From NCBI RefSeq assembly GCF_026914185.1, contig NC_070559.1, positions 7,733,501 through 7,797,500 on the forward strand: 64,000 nucleotides of DNA. Direction: 5' to 3'. Below, one piece after another: positions 12,744 to 24,700 of this stretch (position 1 is its first letter; each line of letters begins with the position of its first letter). The DNA is from Puccinia triticina. Lineage: Eukaryota; Basidiomycota; Pucciniomycetes; Pucciniales; Pucciniaceae. A program made the translations under genes and the position numbers. Under the pieces are notes generated by a model. It made no database searches and was not told the origin of the DNA. It was given only the letters and a program-made list of their open reading frames with translations.

Positions 12744-13192
12744 CATGCTGGAACGGCAAGACCTGTAAATTAGGTTTTCCAAAACCTTTCTCAGACCGGA
12801 CGATAAACGTTGATGGCGCCTATCCGGTTTATAGGAGGCGAGATGATGGGAAGAAAGTCAAGAAACACACATCAACATTTGATAACGGTTCAGTGGTCCC
12901 ATATAATCCCTATCTAACAATGATGTTCCAATGTCATATAAACGTGGAAGTTCCAATTAACACAACAGCTATCAAATATTTATATAAATATATAACAAAG
13001 GGTCACGATAGACTCTCTTTAGGCGTTGACTCAAATGAGAACGACGAAGTGAAGACTTTTGTTGAGGGACGGTACATAAGCCCGGTAGAAGGTACTTCTT
13101 TTGTCATTTTGAAATCAATATTTATGAGACTGACAAGTCCAATCTTGGGAAAAAGCCACTTGGAGGCTATTGAAATTTCCGTTGTCTGACAG

Positions 13193-13937
13193 ATGGCCGC
13201 TGTGGAACTACTCTTTGGGGGAATAGAGCTTAGAGAGGGATGAGTGCGTGAAAAGCTGCCTCTCAGGTTGGGAGAGTAATATGGGACAAGAATAAGAGTA
13301 TGGACTCTTAAAGAAAAGTGTGGCTGATGAAGTATTGAGAATAGTGCTTTCTAGACGAAATCAAGGGGGAAAATATACTGTAAAATATGTGGTAAAATAG
13401 GCTATGTAATTCTTATTCTGTGACCAGGGATGCAAAGTGACAATCTGATGGGGGACAAACAGAATGGGCCAAAAGGCTCTACATTTATAGTGAGGGGACA
13501 ACAGGTGGTTCTGAGACGAAGAGAGAGATGGGAACAGGGTACAAAAAGCCTCCAACAAGGTGACAAGGCAACAAACCAACAAGGCATCTACTACATGGCT
13601 TGGGATGACATAAGAGGAAAACAATAACCATGGCGCATCAGCCGCCATGCATCTGAGAAAGAGTTACGCCTTGCTGGAATATAGAGGAGTTAATTCTAGT
13701 GAACACTCAGGGTCCTTCCTAATAGTCTGGCTCTGTTTGATGGTGGACTTTCTCCCACTTTGACCTGATTTTGTACATATTTTATTACCCATTGTGGAGG
13801 GCCATCCATGAAAGTGAATACTGAGAAGTTGAGGCGCCTTGTAGAGATGGTTCTAGGCTATTATGAAGTGTCTGTGGGCGTTTGGCGGTGATTCCTTCCT
13901 GGTGAGTGTCTGAGTGATGTAATAAGGTTTTGATTAG
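13193..13937. mobile_element. 745-bp insertion in the Rep-helicase gene, type unknown
   Basis: The exon stops at ...GACAG (13192) and resumes at GCTCACC (13938). Joining the two restores the conserved Helitron frame exactly. Only the dinucleotide AG is shared at both borders. I see no terminal inverted repeats, no TG...CA ends and no GT donor, so it is neither a standard intron nor an LTR element as far as I can read. A solo LTR with a mutated duplication, or an unfamiliar element, remains possible. No coding frame inside looks real. Confidence 0.6.
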
Positions 13938-16317
13938 GCTCACCACACCGCCGGTTACAAGATTGGCAGTCCATGATAAGGACGAGCAAGTCGTGTATTT
14001 TGAAGCACAAGAAGATTTGGAAGGGCAAATCAACAATGGAAAGGCAAGCATGACGAGTCTAACAGGTTTCATGCAGCTTAACATTGACGATGCAGTGGGA
14101 GCCGATGGGCGCCGGGCAAGGGATCTCTACTATGAAGAAATTCCGACCTATTTCTGGTGGAATAAGGCAAAGAAGGTCTGGGTTGCTCGCAAGACAAAGG
14201 ACGAATGCGTTGGGCGTATCTTCTCCGTTTCGTACTTAGCCGGGGAAAAGTTTTACCTGCGAGTCCTGCTGCTCCATAGGAAGAACATTCAATCCTTTTG
14301 TGACTTGAAGACTGTCGACGGGGACGTCTACGCGAATTATCAGGACGCTTGCAACGCGCTTGGACTTTTAGTCAATGACTTTTTATACAATGAGGCATTG
14401 GCGGAGGCTTCGCTTATCCGGCCAGGTTTTCAGCTAGCGTTGATGTTCGCGATGATTTGTATCCATTCGCCGCCCTTGGAGCCGTTGGTCCTCTTCAATA
14501 ATCATTATATGGCGTTTACGGATGACGCAAGCCGTGTTGACATGCGCAAGCGGTGGAGCCAACGTTTAAATGAGGACGAACGGAAGGCAATGGCTCTCTT
14601 TCGCTTGCAAGGGATTTTAGAAGGGATGGGGGGGTCACTCAACTCATGTGGTCTCATTCCGACGAAGCGTCAGTCAAAAATGTTGGCATTTATGAAAGAT
14701 GATGATGAAGAATCCGAAGATCCTTCAACAACAAATCAACGGCTGTCGTCAAATGTCAAGATATTTAACCTTCGCCAACGGGCGTTTTACAATAAATTGA
14801 AGAATGCATTACGAAAATCTGGTGGCAAATTGTTTTATCTCGATGGTCCCGGCGGGACTGGGAAGATGTTTTTGCTAAATTCCATCATCGACTTAGCAAG
14901 TATCACAAATGTTCCGATGACGGTCATTGCGTCGTCAGGCGTTGCAGCCCTCCTCTTACGCCACGGGCAAACAGCGCACTTGGCCTTCAAAATACCTATA
15001 GACGCAGGCGAGGATGTTGAATGTCCAATTGATCACGATACCCTTTTAGGCATTCAATTAAGAGCTACAAGATTGATCATATGGGATGAAATTGTGACGA
15101 TTCACAAAAATTCAATTGATGCCGTCAACAGAACTCTCAAGGGATTGTGTAACTCTACTGATGATTTTGGAGGAAAAGTCGTCGTCTTCTCTGGCGATTT
15201 CCGGCAAATTTTGCCTGTCGTTAGATACAACGAATACCCCCCTGCCTACAGCTCAACCATCAAGTCGTCTCAAATTTGGGATTCAGTTAAGCCTTTTTGT
15301 TTGGATGAAAACATGCGACTGGCTAAGGCTCTCGAAGGTCCAAATATCATCAAAAATATCAACTTCGCGAAGTTCCTGCTTGCTCTCGGCGAAGGAAAAC
15401 GTCAAAAGAAAGACTACTCTGTCGTAAAAGTTGACGGTATAAAAGTGATGGGCCTTGCCTCACGTGCGGAAATGCGAGAGGCTCTCATTAGCTTTGTTTA
15501 CGAAGGACTTGATGTAGTTCGCCCAGATGCCGACGCAAACAACTACCTAAATGAGAGGTGTATCCTCGCTCCACTCAATAAGGATGTCAACAAGCTTAAC
15601 CAGGAAATACTCGACAAACTGCCAGGGAAGAGCATTATATTAAAATCGATTGATACTCCAGACCCTGATGGTGTGGCAAGTTTACCGGAGGAATGCTTGA
15701 ACAAGCTTTCATTTTCAGGTTTTCCAGAACACGAGATAACCGTCAAGGTCGGGATGCCACTTGTGGTCATAAGAAATATGGCCATCGAGAAGGGTGTGTG
15801 TAATGGGTCGCGGATACGGGTTATTGATGTCGGCCTTTCCTTCATTGTTGGGAAACTGATGTCTGGGCCCCTCCGAGGAAACGAGATAACGCTCCCTCGA
15901 GTCAAACTTCAAAATAAGGCAAACACGCGGTCAGGTTTATCATTTTTTCGTTACCAATTCCCAGTTGCACCTGCCTATGCAATGTCGGTCAATAAATCGC
16001 AAGGCCAAACCCTTAACCGAGTCGGGGTATATCTCGAATCAGACATCTTCTCTCACGGCCAGCTCTACGTGGCACTTTCACGTGTATCTGATGTTCAGAA
16101 TCTGCTTGTTGTTAAGCCAGAGGGCCGGCTCGGTCTGATAAATGTTGTTCACAAGAAGATTTTTACAACTAAACGTAAAAGGTGGGAGCGACTTTGTCTT
16201 CATGACTTTAGTGCCTATGCTAACAATATTCTCATCTTCGCTTTCAGGAGTCCAGTTTTCGGGGCTGACCTCGTCCGTCTTGCCTCTTTGAGCAGTAACG
16301 TTGACTCAAGTGTTTGA

Positions 16318-17158
16318 GGATTACCTTTTTTACGCAGTCATATTTATGACGACCATTTTTTCATTCTTGCTTCCAACCAATTTGTATTCCCATTTAACTC
16401 AAGACAAGTTAAAATTGACTTGCTTTATCTTAAGTGTGATTAACAATACCTCCTTTCCCAGACTCAACAAATAGCGTAGCTCTGAGCACCATTCACTAAT
16501 AGTGATGCTCGCGCAATGATAAGATGCGGGCCACGTCTGTTATTAACACGATTTTATAAATCATAATAAAGCTTAGTAAAAGGCCTGATATGTAATAAAT
16601 GTGGACGATGGTCAATGGGCAGTTTATTGATGATGAATTGCTCGTGATTTTTGGTCATTTATAGCTGGGCAGATCTGTGGGCGTTGAGGAATAGCGGGAA
16701 AGTGCGTAGGTTCTCGTCGACGGTGACCCCGGCGGCGGAAAAGCAGTTTTGTAACTCACTGTGGCCTCGCTAAGCTTGAGTTTATCATTTGTGATCAATG
16801 ATACTTGTGACAATAGGTTTGCTCAAGTGTTTCGGAACACTGTTGTTGTCAATGCTTGACCTGAGAAGCGACTTAGCTTCCTGTGCATGTGACGCTCGTG
16901 GGTTTAAGCGTTTGAGGAAAATTGTGCCTAGGTCGGCGAGCCCCCTGTCTTTGGCAATGCGAACAGATACATATATGTTTAATTAAATAATGCAGATGCC
17001 CCATTAATTAAGAGGGTTAACATGAGATTTGATTTTTTGAAAGTTCATCGTTTGTTCAACCAAACGTAACTCCTCGCTTTGAGCCATTTTTGTCGTGTTT
17101 AACAATCATCACCGCGCCGCCTGATAACTACTTCTTGGCATACCTAATCTCATCTTCA
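16318..17158. other. Spacer between Rep-helicase and accessory gene 3
   Basis: AT-rich. Expected to hold the Rep-helicase terminator and the promoter of accessory gene 3. Nothing else identified. Confidence 0.4.
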
Positions 17159-18002
17159 ATGTCTCAAAGACTTGACATTGCTGTTACTTACGACGAATTC
17201 ACGGCTCCTGATCGTGTCAAGTTTGAAGGCGATTTTTTCTCGATTGCAAGTGTGAGTCCAACTCAGTTTAGCCTTTGTCACCATACAACAATTGTCTAAT
17301 AATGATTAGTTTGACGAGCCTGTCTCCCCTGGGAAGGAGGACGGACGTAACATTGCACGCTGTACTCGTATTGTCTCAGGCGAATCAACACTGTTGGCGC
17401 ACGCGTATAGCGTTGATCTCTCCCCGGTTGATTCCGCAAGTGACACCCTTAATTTCGGATCAACTTACCGAGCATCGGGATACGTAACCTACAACGATAG
17501 CCGGATCCCTGTGTTTTGTTACAATCGAGCAGAACTCGCGGCAAACCAAATGGAAGATATGAATAGTATTCATCCGGCTGTCACAATTGACGCGGTTGGG
17601 GTCATATGTGATGTCAAGACGTATAGGTCAAGGTTTTTGGGGTGTGGTGTTACGACTGAGATCACATTGGCGCATGAGAATACAGTAAGGGTTTCTGCTG
17701 GCTACAAACATCAACGGTTAGACTAACGCGTTAAATTAGGTCGGCGAAATAAAAACCTTTCTCGGCCGTTACTTAGTCGACGAATCGGTTTGTCACATAT
17801 CTTCGAGGGATATTTTCCAAAACGGTTGCCGGACGTCTTTTATTGGTGAATTGGACGGAATAAGCCCAGTTACCGGCGAGATGATTGTGAAGGTGAGGAA
17901 AATGTTTAGCCTTAAGTTGAAATACCTGCTAACGCAACGATTTAGGTTAAATCAGGTCTTGTGGTAGGTGGAAACTCGACTGGAGCAGAGGATTCCTTAT
18001 GA
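17159..18002 (+). CDS. Helitron accessory protein 3 (OB-fold-like), 225 aa
   Basis: Four exons: 17159-17251, 17310-17684, 17740-17892 and 17946-18002. Donors are GTGAGT, GTAAGG and GTGAGG, with introns of 53-58 bp. The sum is 678 nt, exactly 226 codons. The second exon carries the family pattern (FGSTYRASGYV, then PVFCYN, then a hydrophobic AVGVI strand), which aligns with accessory proteins 1 and 2. The third exon (FLGRYLVDESVCHI) corresponds to the third exon of accessory gene 1 (VSITGRLVDFD), so intron positions are conserved as well as sequence. No acidic tail or AT-hook. It ends about 470 bp before the Helitron 3' terminus. The proposed single-strand-DNA-binding role is inferred from predicted strands and from the genomic partner, not from a recognised catalytic motif. 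Confidence 0.7.
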
Positions 18003-18472
18003 GTCTTACCAGTACTCTTGCTCCGGGCGGCGATGGATTGTTTTGATATTAGTTTGAGGAATCTCAAACTCTGTTTTAACATGAGCTGAATTCTGCAAAT
18101 CTATTTGATTCTTTATAATTGGAGTCAATCACACTCAGTTCACACTCAGTTGTATGGTAGCTTGCGTTGAAAGCACTCACGCGAATGTCACGCTGGGGAA
18201 GTTAAGGCTGGTAAGTTGATGGTTGCGGGGGGCTTAGCACTTTTGATGTTGAAATCAAGGGGGGCTCGGAGCTTTCCTGTCTTCCGCGACGCGCATGCTC
18301 TGGCGTACATATTAAGGGGGGTTGGACCTTGGCCCTCAAACAGAACCACAACTTTCTTAGTGGTAACAAGGCCCATCCGCGTGGGGATGGGTGATTTTCA
18401 AAGGGGTCACAAGTGGTTTGCCGGGTGTGAGAGTTTTTGAGTTGGGGGATGGTTGGGGAACTCAATTTTACA

Positions 18473-18497
18473 GCGGCGCAGCCGCCTTGGCCTCTAG
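18473..18497 (+). other. Helitron 3' terminus: hairpin plus CTAG
   Basis: A 5-bp stem GCGGC/GCCGC with loop GCA (18473-18485), eight bases, then CTAG (18494-18497) and T as the next base. The other Helitron shows the same design at 20648-20672 on the minus strand (loop GTA, CTAG end). Helitron family knowledge places the rolling-circle termination signal here. Confidence 0.85.
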
Positions 18498-18783
18498 TAA
18501 AATCATAAAATCATAAAACTTTTAAATGATGATTTTATATGTACCATTTTAGAAATGTTGCTCCAATTTGAGTGTTTGGGTGTACATATTTCTTTTCACC
18601 TCAGAATTTCATGATTTTATGCAAGTCAACTTTGAACACCCTAATTGAATATTGTGGCCTTGGCATGAGTTGAAAAAAGTGAGTTAGTCTCATATAAGCA
18701 GGAATAACAGATTCTATTATAAATCTTGTGTCATTTGGTGGTTTTAAAACACAATTGGAAATTGAAGAAGAGATTTATTCATA
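18498..18783. other. Outer-element sequence between Helitron and foldback
   Basis: AT-rich, no gene. It begins with the T that followed the Helitron insertion site and contains three ATAAAATC-type short repeats. Confidence 0.4.
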
Positions 18784-21700
18784 AATAAATACGGACTTAC
18801 TTCGCGCACTGCGAAAAGCTCTTCGCGCACTGTGCAGTGCGCGAAGTTTGCAAACACTTCGCGCACTGCGCGTGAAGGGCGCAACTTTTTCAAATTATTT
18901 TTTGACCAATCAATAGACAAGCTTATTATTGTCCTCTGTGAATTTATTTGGAGTTTTTTGAAGCTTCCTTGTATGCTTAAAAATACCACCAATAAAAAAA
19001 ACAAGTACAGCCATTTGGGGACCTGGAATTCATATTCCCACCAGTCAAAAAATCCAAATAATTTAGTGAATAATGATACATATGAATTCAAGCTTTTTAG
19101 AATTTTTTGGCCACTTTGTGCAAGAATAAGGCTTTCAAAAATTAGGAAAGTTCACCACTTACTGGCGCATTTTGGCATATCTTGAGAAACAGTTACTGGT
19201 TTTTGAAAGCCTTGTCCTTGTACAAAGTGGCCAAAAAGTTCTAAAACTTTTAAATACATGTTTAATATGATTCAATAAATTAATTGGATTTTTTGGCCTG
19301 TGGGAATATGAATTCCAGGTCCCCAAATGGCTGTACTTGTTTTTTTTATTGGTGGTATTTTTAAGCATACAAGGAAGCTTCAAAAAACTCCAAATAAATT
19401 CACAGAGGACAATAATAAGCTTGTCTATTGATTGGTCAAAAAATAATTTGAAAAAGTTGCGCCCTTCATGCGCAGTGCGCGAAGTGTTTGCAAACTTCGC
19501 GCACTGCACAGTGCGCGAAGAGCTTTTCGCAGTGCGCGAAGTAAGTCCGAATAAATAAATCATTTCCCATTGCTGCATTTGTATTGGGGGTTACTAAACG
19601 TACCTGGGTATTTCCGCGTTTGTACCCGGTTTTTGCGTACCCCCTTTTCCGCGCGCGTACCCGGTTTTTTTCTACTCATTTCTACGCAACGCAAGTAATA
19701 TCAAAATTCATCTAAAATGATGAACATAATTATCATGCAATCAGAATTTCAAAAAAACTCAATTTTCAAATGATTAATTAATTTGTACCCGGTTTTTTGC
19801 GTACCCGCTTTTCTGGGGTAAATACTATGGGGATAACTTTTTTGTCACATGCCCCAGCCGCAAGAAAATTTCAGGGCACTTGTAATTATGGATATTCTAC
19901 ATTCCCTGAAATTTTAAGGATTTTCAGGGAGTGCGCAGTGGGCTTAGTAGGAAAATTCCCGCTAACTGAATAACTTTTTTGTTACATTTCCAAACAAGCT
20001 AAAAATTTAAGGAATATTTATCATCTGTATAATCTCTGTGTCCTGAAATTTTTAGCAATGGGGTGGCATAAAAATATGAGATATAAGGGGTGTGCGGCAG
20101 TCTTAAGGGGAAAAATCCGGCTAATTGAATAGTTTTCTTGTTACATATCACAGCAGTCTAAAAACTTGAGTGAATATTCAAATATGCATATTCTCTGTGA
20201 CCTTGAATTTTTAGCAATGTTGTGGCATCAGAACATGAGTTATATGGAGTGCACAATATAGGTATTATGACTACCGCGCATCCCTTACATCTCATGTTAT
20301 GATGCCACAAAATTGCTAAAAATTTCAGGTCACAGAGGATATTCATATTTGAAATTTCACTCAAGTTTTTAGACTGCTGTGATATGTAACAAAAAAGCTA
20401 TTCAATTAGCCGGATTTTTCCCCTTAAGACTGCCGCACACCCCTTATATCTCAATTTTTTATGCCACCCCATTGCTAAGAATTTCAGGACACGGAGAATA
20501 TACAGATTTTAAATACTCCTGAAATTTTTAGCTTGTTTGGAAATGTAACAAACAAGTTATTCAGTTAGCGGGAATTTTCCTACTAAGCCCACCGCGCACT
20601 TCCTGAAAATCCTAAAAATTTCAGGGAATGTAGAATATTAACAATCACTAGAGGCCAAAGCGGCTACGCCGCTGCAGGGTGTAAGACCCCCCCCCCTCAC
20701 ATTCCCATCTCCTTTTGTTGAGTCCCCTTCACACCCTTTCCAACCCATCATTCTGCAGCCTACATCATGAAAACCTCCAGCCAATCCCAGCCCATCTCTC
20801 ATGATTTGGCAAGCCCAAGGTTTCCCATTGGTACTCATGTAGCACCTCCTCCTCGTCCTCCCCCCCCCCCCCCCCCCCCCCCCCCCACCCAATGCCTGCT
20901 GGCCACCATCCCTACCCCAAAAGTACTTCTCATTCCCTGAAGGTGAAATATCAGCTCCCCCCCTCCCAATTTTCATGCTTAGCCCTATTCCCCACCCACT
21001 CACTTCACACTACACCTTGTAAACCAAAAGTCTTGGCCACAGTTGGCTCTGCAAAATGTTTGCTAAAGCATTCACCAGGCAACACTGCACACCAGGCTGA
21101 GTATTACAGAGCATGCATCAATTGTGCCAGTTTCTGCAACACTGGTTGGGACAACTTTGGTGATGATTTGGTGATGGTAAAAACTAAGAACAATCAGACA
21201 AAGCCATGTTCACTGCTTTTTAAAACATATGGAATAAAAATCAATGGTCAACTCTCTTGCAGGTGGTTTGAATGCAGGTTCAACAAGTTTTCTATATCAT
21301 TCAGAACATACATCACCAGGAAAAAGTCACAGCATCTTTGTTTCAGATATTTTGAGTATATCAGAAATTGTTGCAATTGGTTTCTGAAATGTTTTCCAAG
21401 ATATCCAGCCAAATATTTTGAAAATATCTCAGAAACCACTCACTTGAAGTGGGTTCTAGAATTTTTTCTAAAAAATGCAAAACATTTGTGAAAATACCAC
21501 CAATCCCACCATATGCTTGGCCAAATATTCTGATAGCCAAAGTGTACTGTGCAAAATATTTTAATATTGTGATAGCCAAATTTTATTGAGCAAGATATTT
21601 TGCCCCCCCCCCCCCCAAAGAAAAACAAAGACACAGAGAGAGTGAGATGCCCTGAGGAGAGAAAGGAGTTAACAAAGGAGATTGGGAGAACGGGGGAGAG

Positions 21701-24700
21701 GGAGTGTGGGGAGTTTAGTGGAGTATGAGCGGGTCCATTTCAAAGACACAATAGAAGAGGTCACTATCCTTCATCATCACATGGACTCTGCGTTCACCAT
21801 CGTCGTTGTTGGCCTCTCACTTGGCGCCATGGTTGACCCGGAGCTCCTGCGATTGATAGTGATAGTATTTGGTGCACAAGAGTCGTCTATGCCAAGCGCG
21901 CCGCTGTCGTACGTGCAGATGATTGCCTACCCCCGGACGATCTGCACCCTTTGCAAGCTCAGCTTGTTACATGACTCCAGCAGCGTTGGTGAGAAACAAA
22001 TCATGTAAGGAGAGCTGTAGGCTATTGTTGTTGGCCACCCGTCCCACACCATCATTGCCTCGTATCGGTCGACCAGAGGGTCCCCATGCTTGTCCATAAA
22101 AAAATTAAACTCTATACACTCCCTCACATCTGTCAGTATTGCAAACCTTTTGAGAGGGGTAGGGGATAAGAGAGGGACTGGCCATTCTAGTAGAGAAGAA
22201 ACTTGACATGCCCAAGGGCGGCGACTTGTCGCAGCGGCGCTAGAGCGCGTCCTGCTGATTGATCTGGTTGAAGTTGGGGAAAATAGCAGTATTGAGGGTG
22301 TTGATGTTCATGATCTCGAAGCTCCTGGCACAATGGATTGTCAGCGGGTTGTGCAACTACTGGATCACATACAACTCGGATGGCAGAAAAAAATCCTGCG
22401 CACAAACACACACAAAAAACATTGATCACAATGGGTTAAGACACACTTTGTAGCCCCGGAACATAATTTAACAGGGCAGAGAGGCAAAAAATTGCTTACA
22501 CCGTGCACATTCCGCGAGAGTGCGTCGCCCACTGTCAGGCCTCAGCTGAGAGGAGATCGAGCCAGTGGACCCGCCGATTCCGGAGCCGTTCACATGGCCA
22601 GTAGGAGGAGGAGTAGTATTGGCGGGGATAGAGCCAGAGCGAAGGGTGGCACAGTTCTTCCAGATTGGACAGTCGTAGCTATAGCAGAGGGAAATGCTGG
22701 TATTCGCACGCTTGTGCTTGGCAATACATACCTGTAGCGAAGGGTTGGTTCAGGTTGCATGTTGGTCGGGCTGAGGCCGCGCAGGGACATGATGTACATT
22801 CGGATGTCACCAACGGCCAAAAAAAAAGTTAGTGGTATCAATCCAAATGTCAGTGGCAACTGCGCAGTGGCAGGCAAACCTATCGTAGTTGAAGGGGAAC
22901 AGGGTCTGTTGCAGTGGGAAATGTGGCGGCGGTCGAAGTGGCAAGCGGTGACAAGCATGGCAGTGGTAACAACCTGTAACGTGGACCGTGGCGGTTGATT
23001 GGCGAGCAGTAACAGCGAGTCGTTGAGGACAAGCTGTGAGGTGGGTGGGTCTCTGGGCAGCGTATTTAAGGTGGGCAGTTCCATCAGTTGGAACCCCAGG
23101 GGATCCGGTTTCGTCCTACCCCCTCCCTGGGAGCCCCCTAACCACTTGGTTAGGCCCTCCCTGGACACCTTTAACAACCGGCCCACTTTTGCTTGTTGCT
23201 GCAGCACAGCTGGAGGGTCATCCATAGGGCCTTTGGGTCTTTGGGGATTTCAACTTTTCCTTGTTTTTAATTGTTGTGTGCACTCTTTTTTTGAAATTAT
23301 GTAAATAAAACACCCCAAAACTTAGATCTATAATTCTAGGATTCTGTGTATTTAAGAAAGTGGGATAAGTGCCCTGAAATTTTTTTGCGGCTGGGGCATG
23401 TAACGAAAAAGTTATTCCCTAAGTATATACCCCAGAAAAGGGGGTATGCAAAAAATAATTAATTAATTAAAATTGGTTTTTTTGGTATTCTGATTGCATG
23501 ATAATTTTTTTCATCATTTTAGACAAATTTTGATATTACTTGCGTTGCGTAGAAATGAGTAGAAAAAAACCGGGTACGCGCGCGGAAAAGGGGGTACGCA
23601 AAAACCGGGTACAAACGCGGAAAAACCGGGTACGTTTAGTAACCCCCTTTGTATTATGTGAGATATTGACTGTGTGGGTTGGCAGGCCAGCATTGCAGCA
23701 AGCACTTGAAATAATATGATCCCATGTGGCCTGGAACCAATCAATTGTCAGATCACATAGCTAAATCCTTCAAAACACAGAATCATGGTTCTTATTGTCA
23801 TGAAAGATTGAATCATTCTTTGGAATGACATTTCTATTTTGGTTAACTCTTGAGTAACAATTTCAAAGGGTCACTCCAAATAGTACCCACTTAATTTGGC
23901 TGTGAACCAATGGTACTCAGAGTGACACAAAATATCTCATTCATTGGAAAGCATTTAAAATAGTTTCATGGCATACAAATAGTGAAAAAACACAGAATCA
24001 TGGTTCTTATTGTCATGAAAGATTGAATCATTCTTTGGAATGACATTTCTATTTTGGTTAACTCTTGAGTAACAATTTCAAAGGGTCACTCCAAAGAGTA
24101 CCCACTTAATTTGGCTGTGAACCAATGGTACTCAGAGTGACACAAAATATCTCATTCATTGGAAAGCATTGAAAATAGTTTCATGGCATACAAATAGTGA
24201 ATAATGAATTTGGGAATGACTCAGCTATCTTCTGTCCCTCCTGTGTAACATGGGGGCACTGCAAATAGTGCACACATTAAGATGAAAATCAGGTAAGAGA
24301 AGAACAGAAATATAATTTACCTACTAATGCCTCAACCTGAGTTAGAATGGAATCTAGTCCTCCCAACACACACATTCCACACCATTGCCAATACCACAGC
24401 TTCTCAGTTATACATGTGCCAAGTATCAAAATTCAAGATATTCTTCAAGTATGTATGAATTGATGCCCTCCAATTTTTGTATCAAAAAATCAGGTAAAAT
24501 GAAGAGTTGGAATGATATCAACTTATCCTACTCATTCACATCTTCATTGATTCTTACCCTGACCAAGATAAGTTTTTCACATGTTGATTCACCAAAAAAG
24601 CACTATTCAGCCTACAACAGACATTTGTTCCACTCCTAATACTTCACACATTCAGGATGTGTTGCACCAGCCTCGAAATGCTGTCTGGCAGTGGTTTTGA

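Larger units (their letters stand above)
8858..16317 (+). pseudogene. Helitron Rep-helicase (HUH nuclease + PIF1-like helicase), broken by two insertions
   Basis: Coding segments: 8858-9152, 9215-9859, 9921-10633, 12749-13091, 13156-13192 and 13938-16317. Introns lie at 9153-9214, 9860-9920 and 13092-13155; insertions lie at 10634-12748 and 13193-13937. The segments sum to 4413 nt, an exact 1471 codons, so the insertions are its only visible breaks. Motifs in order: a Cys-rich N-terminal segment (CNGCG...CC); the Helitron N-terminal domain with FITMTANPNW (about 10260); the HUH motif GLPHLHLM (10460-10483); the double-tyrosine motif KYLYKYITKG (about 12974-13003); PIF1 Walker A GPGGTGKM (14845-14868); Walker B IIWDE (about 15077); DFRQILPVV; VNKSQGQTL (about 15990); and YVALSRV (about 16070). 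The product would nick and unwind DNA for rolling-circle-type transposition in the nucleus. Walker A ends in Met where Thr/Ser is normal. Confidence 0.9.
3396..18497 (+). mobile_element. Helitron (autonomous type, interrupted)
   Basis: The 3' end is explicit: hairpin GCGGC-GCA-GCCGC at 18473-18485, then CTAG ending at 18497 and a T as the next base. This is the Helitron pattern of a short hairpin shortly upstream of CTRR inserted at AT. The same terminal design occurs in a second Helitron at 20648-23365. Cargo in order: a 346-aa gene (+), a 235-aa paralogue (-), the Rep-helicase gene (+, broken) and a 225-aa paralogue (+). The 5' end is not proven. The TC at 3396 after an A is only a candidate, since Helitrons leave no target duplication. 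Inside lie a 2.1-kb LTR element and a 745-bp insertion. Confidence 0.8.
18..18792. other. placeholder
   Basis: placeholder. Confidence 0.
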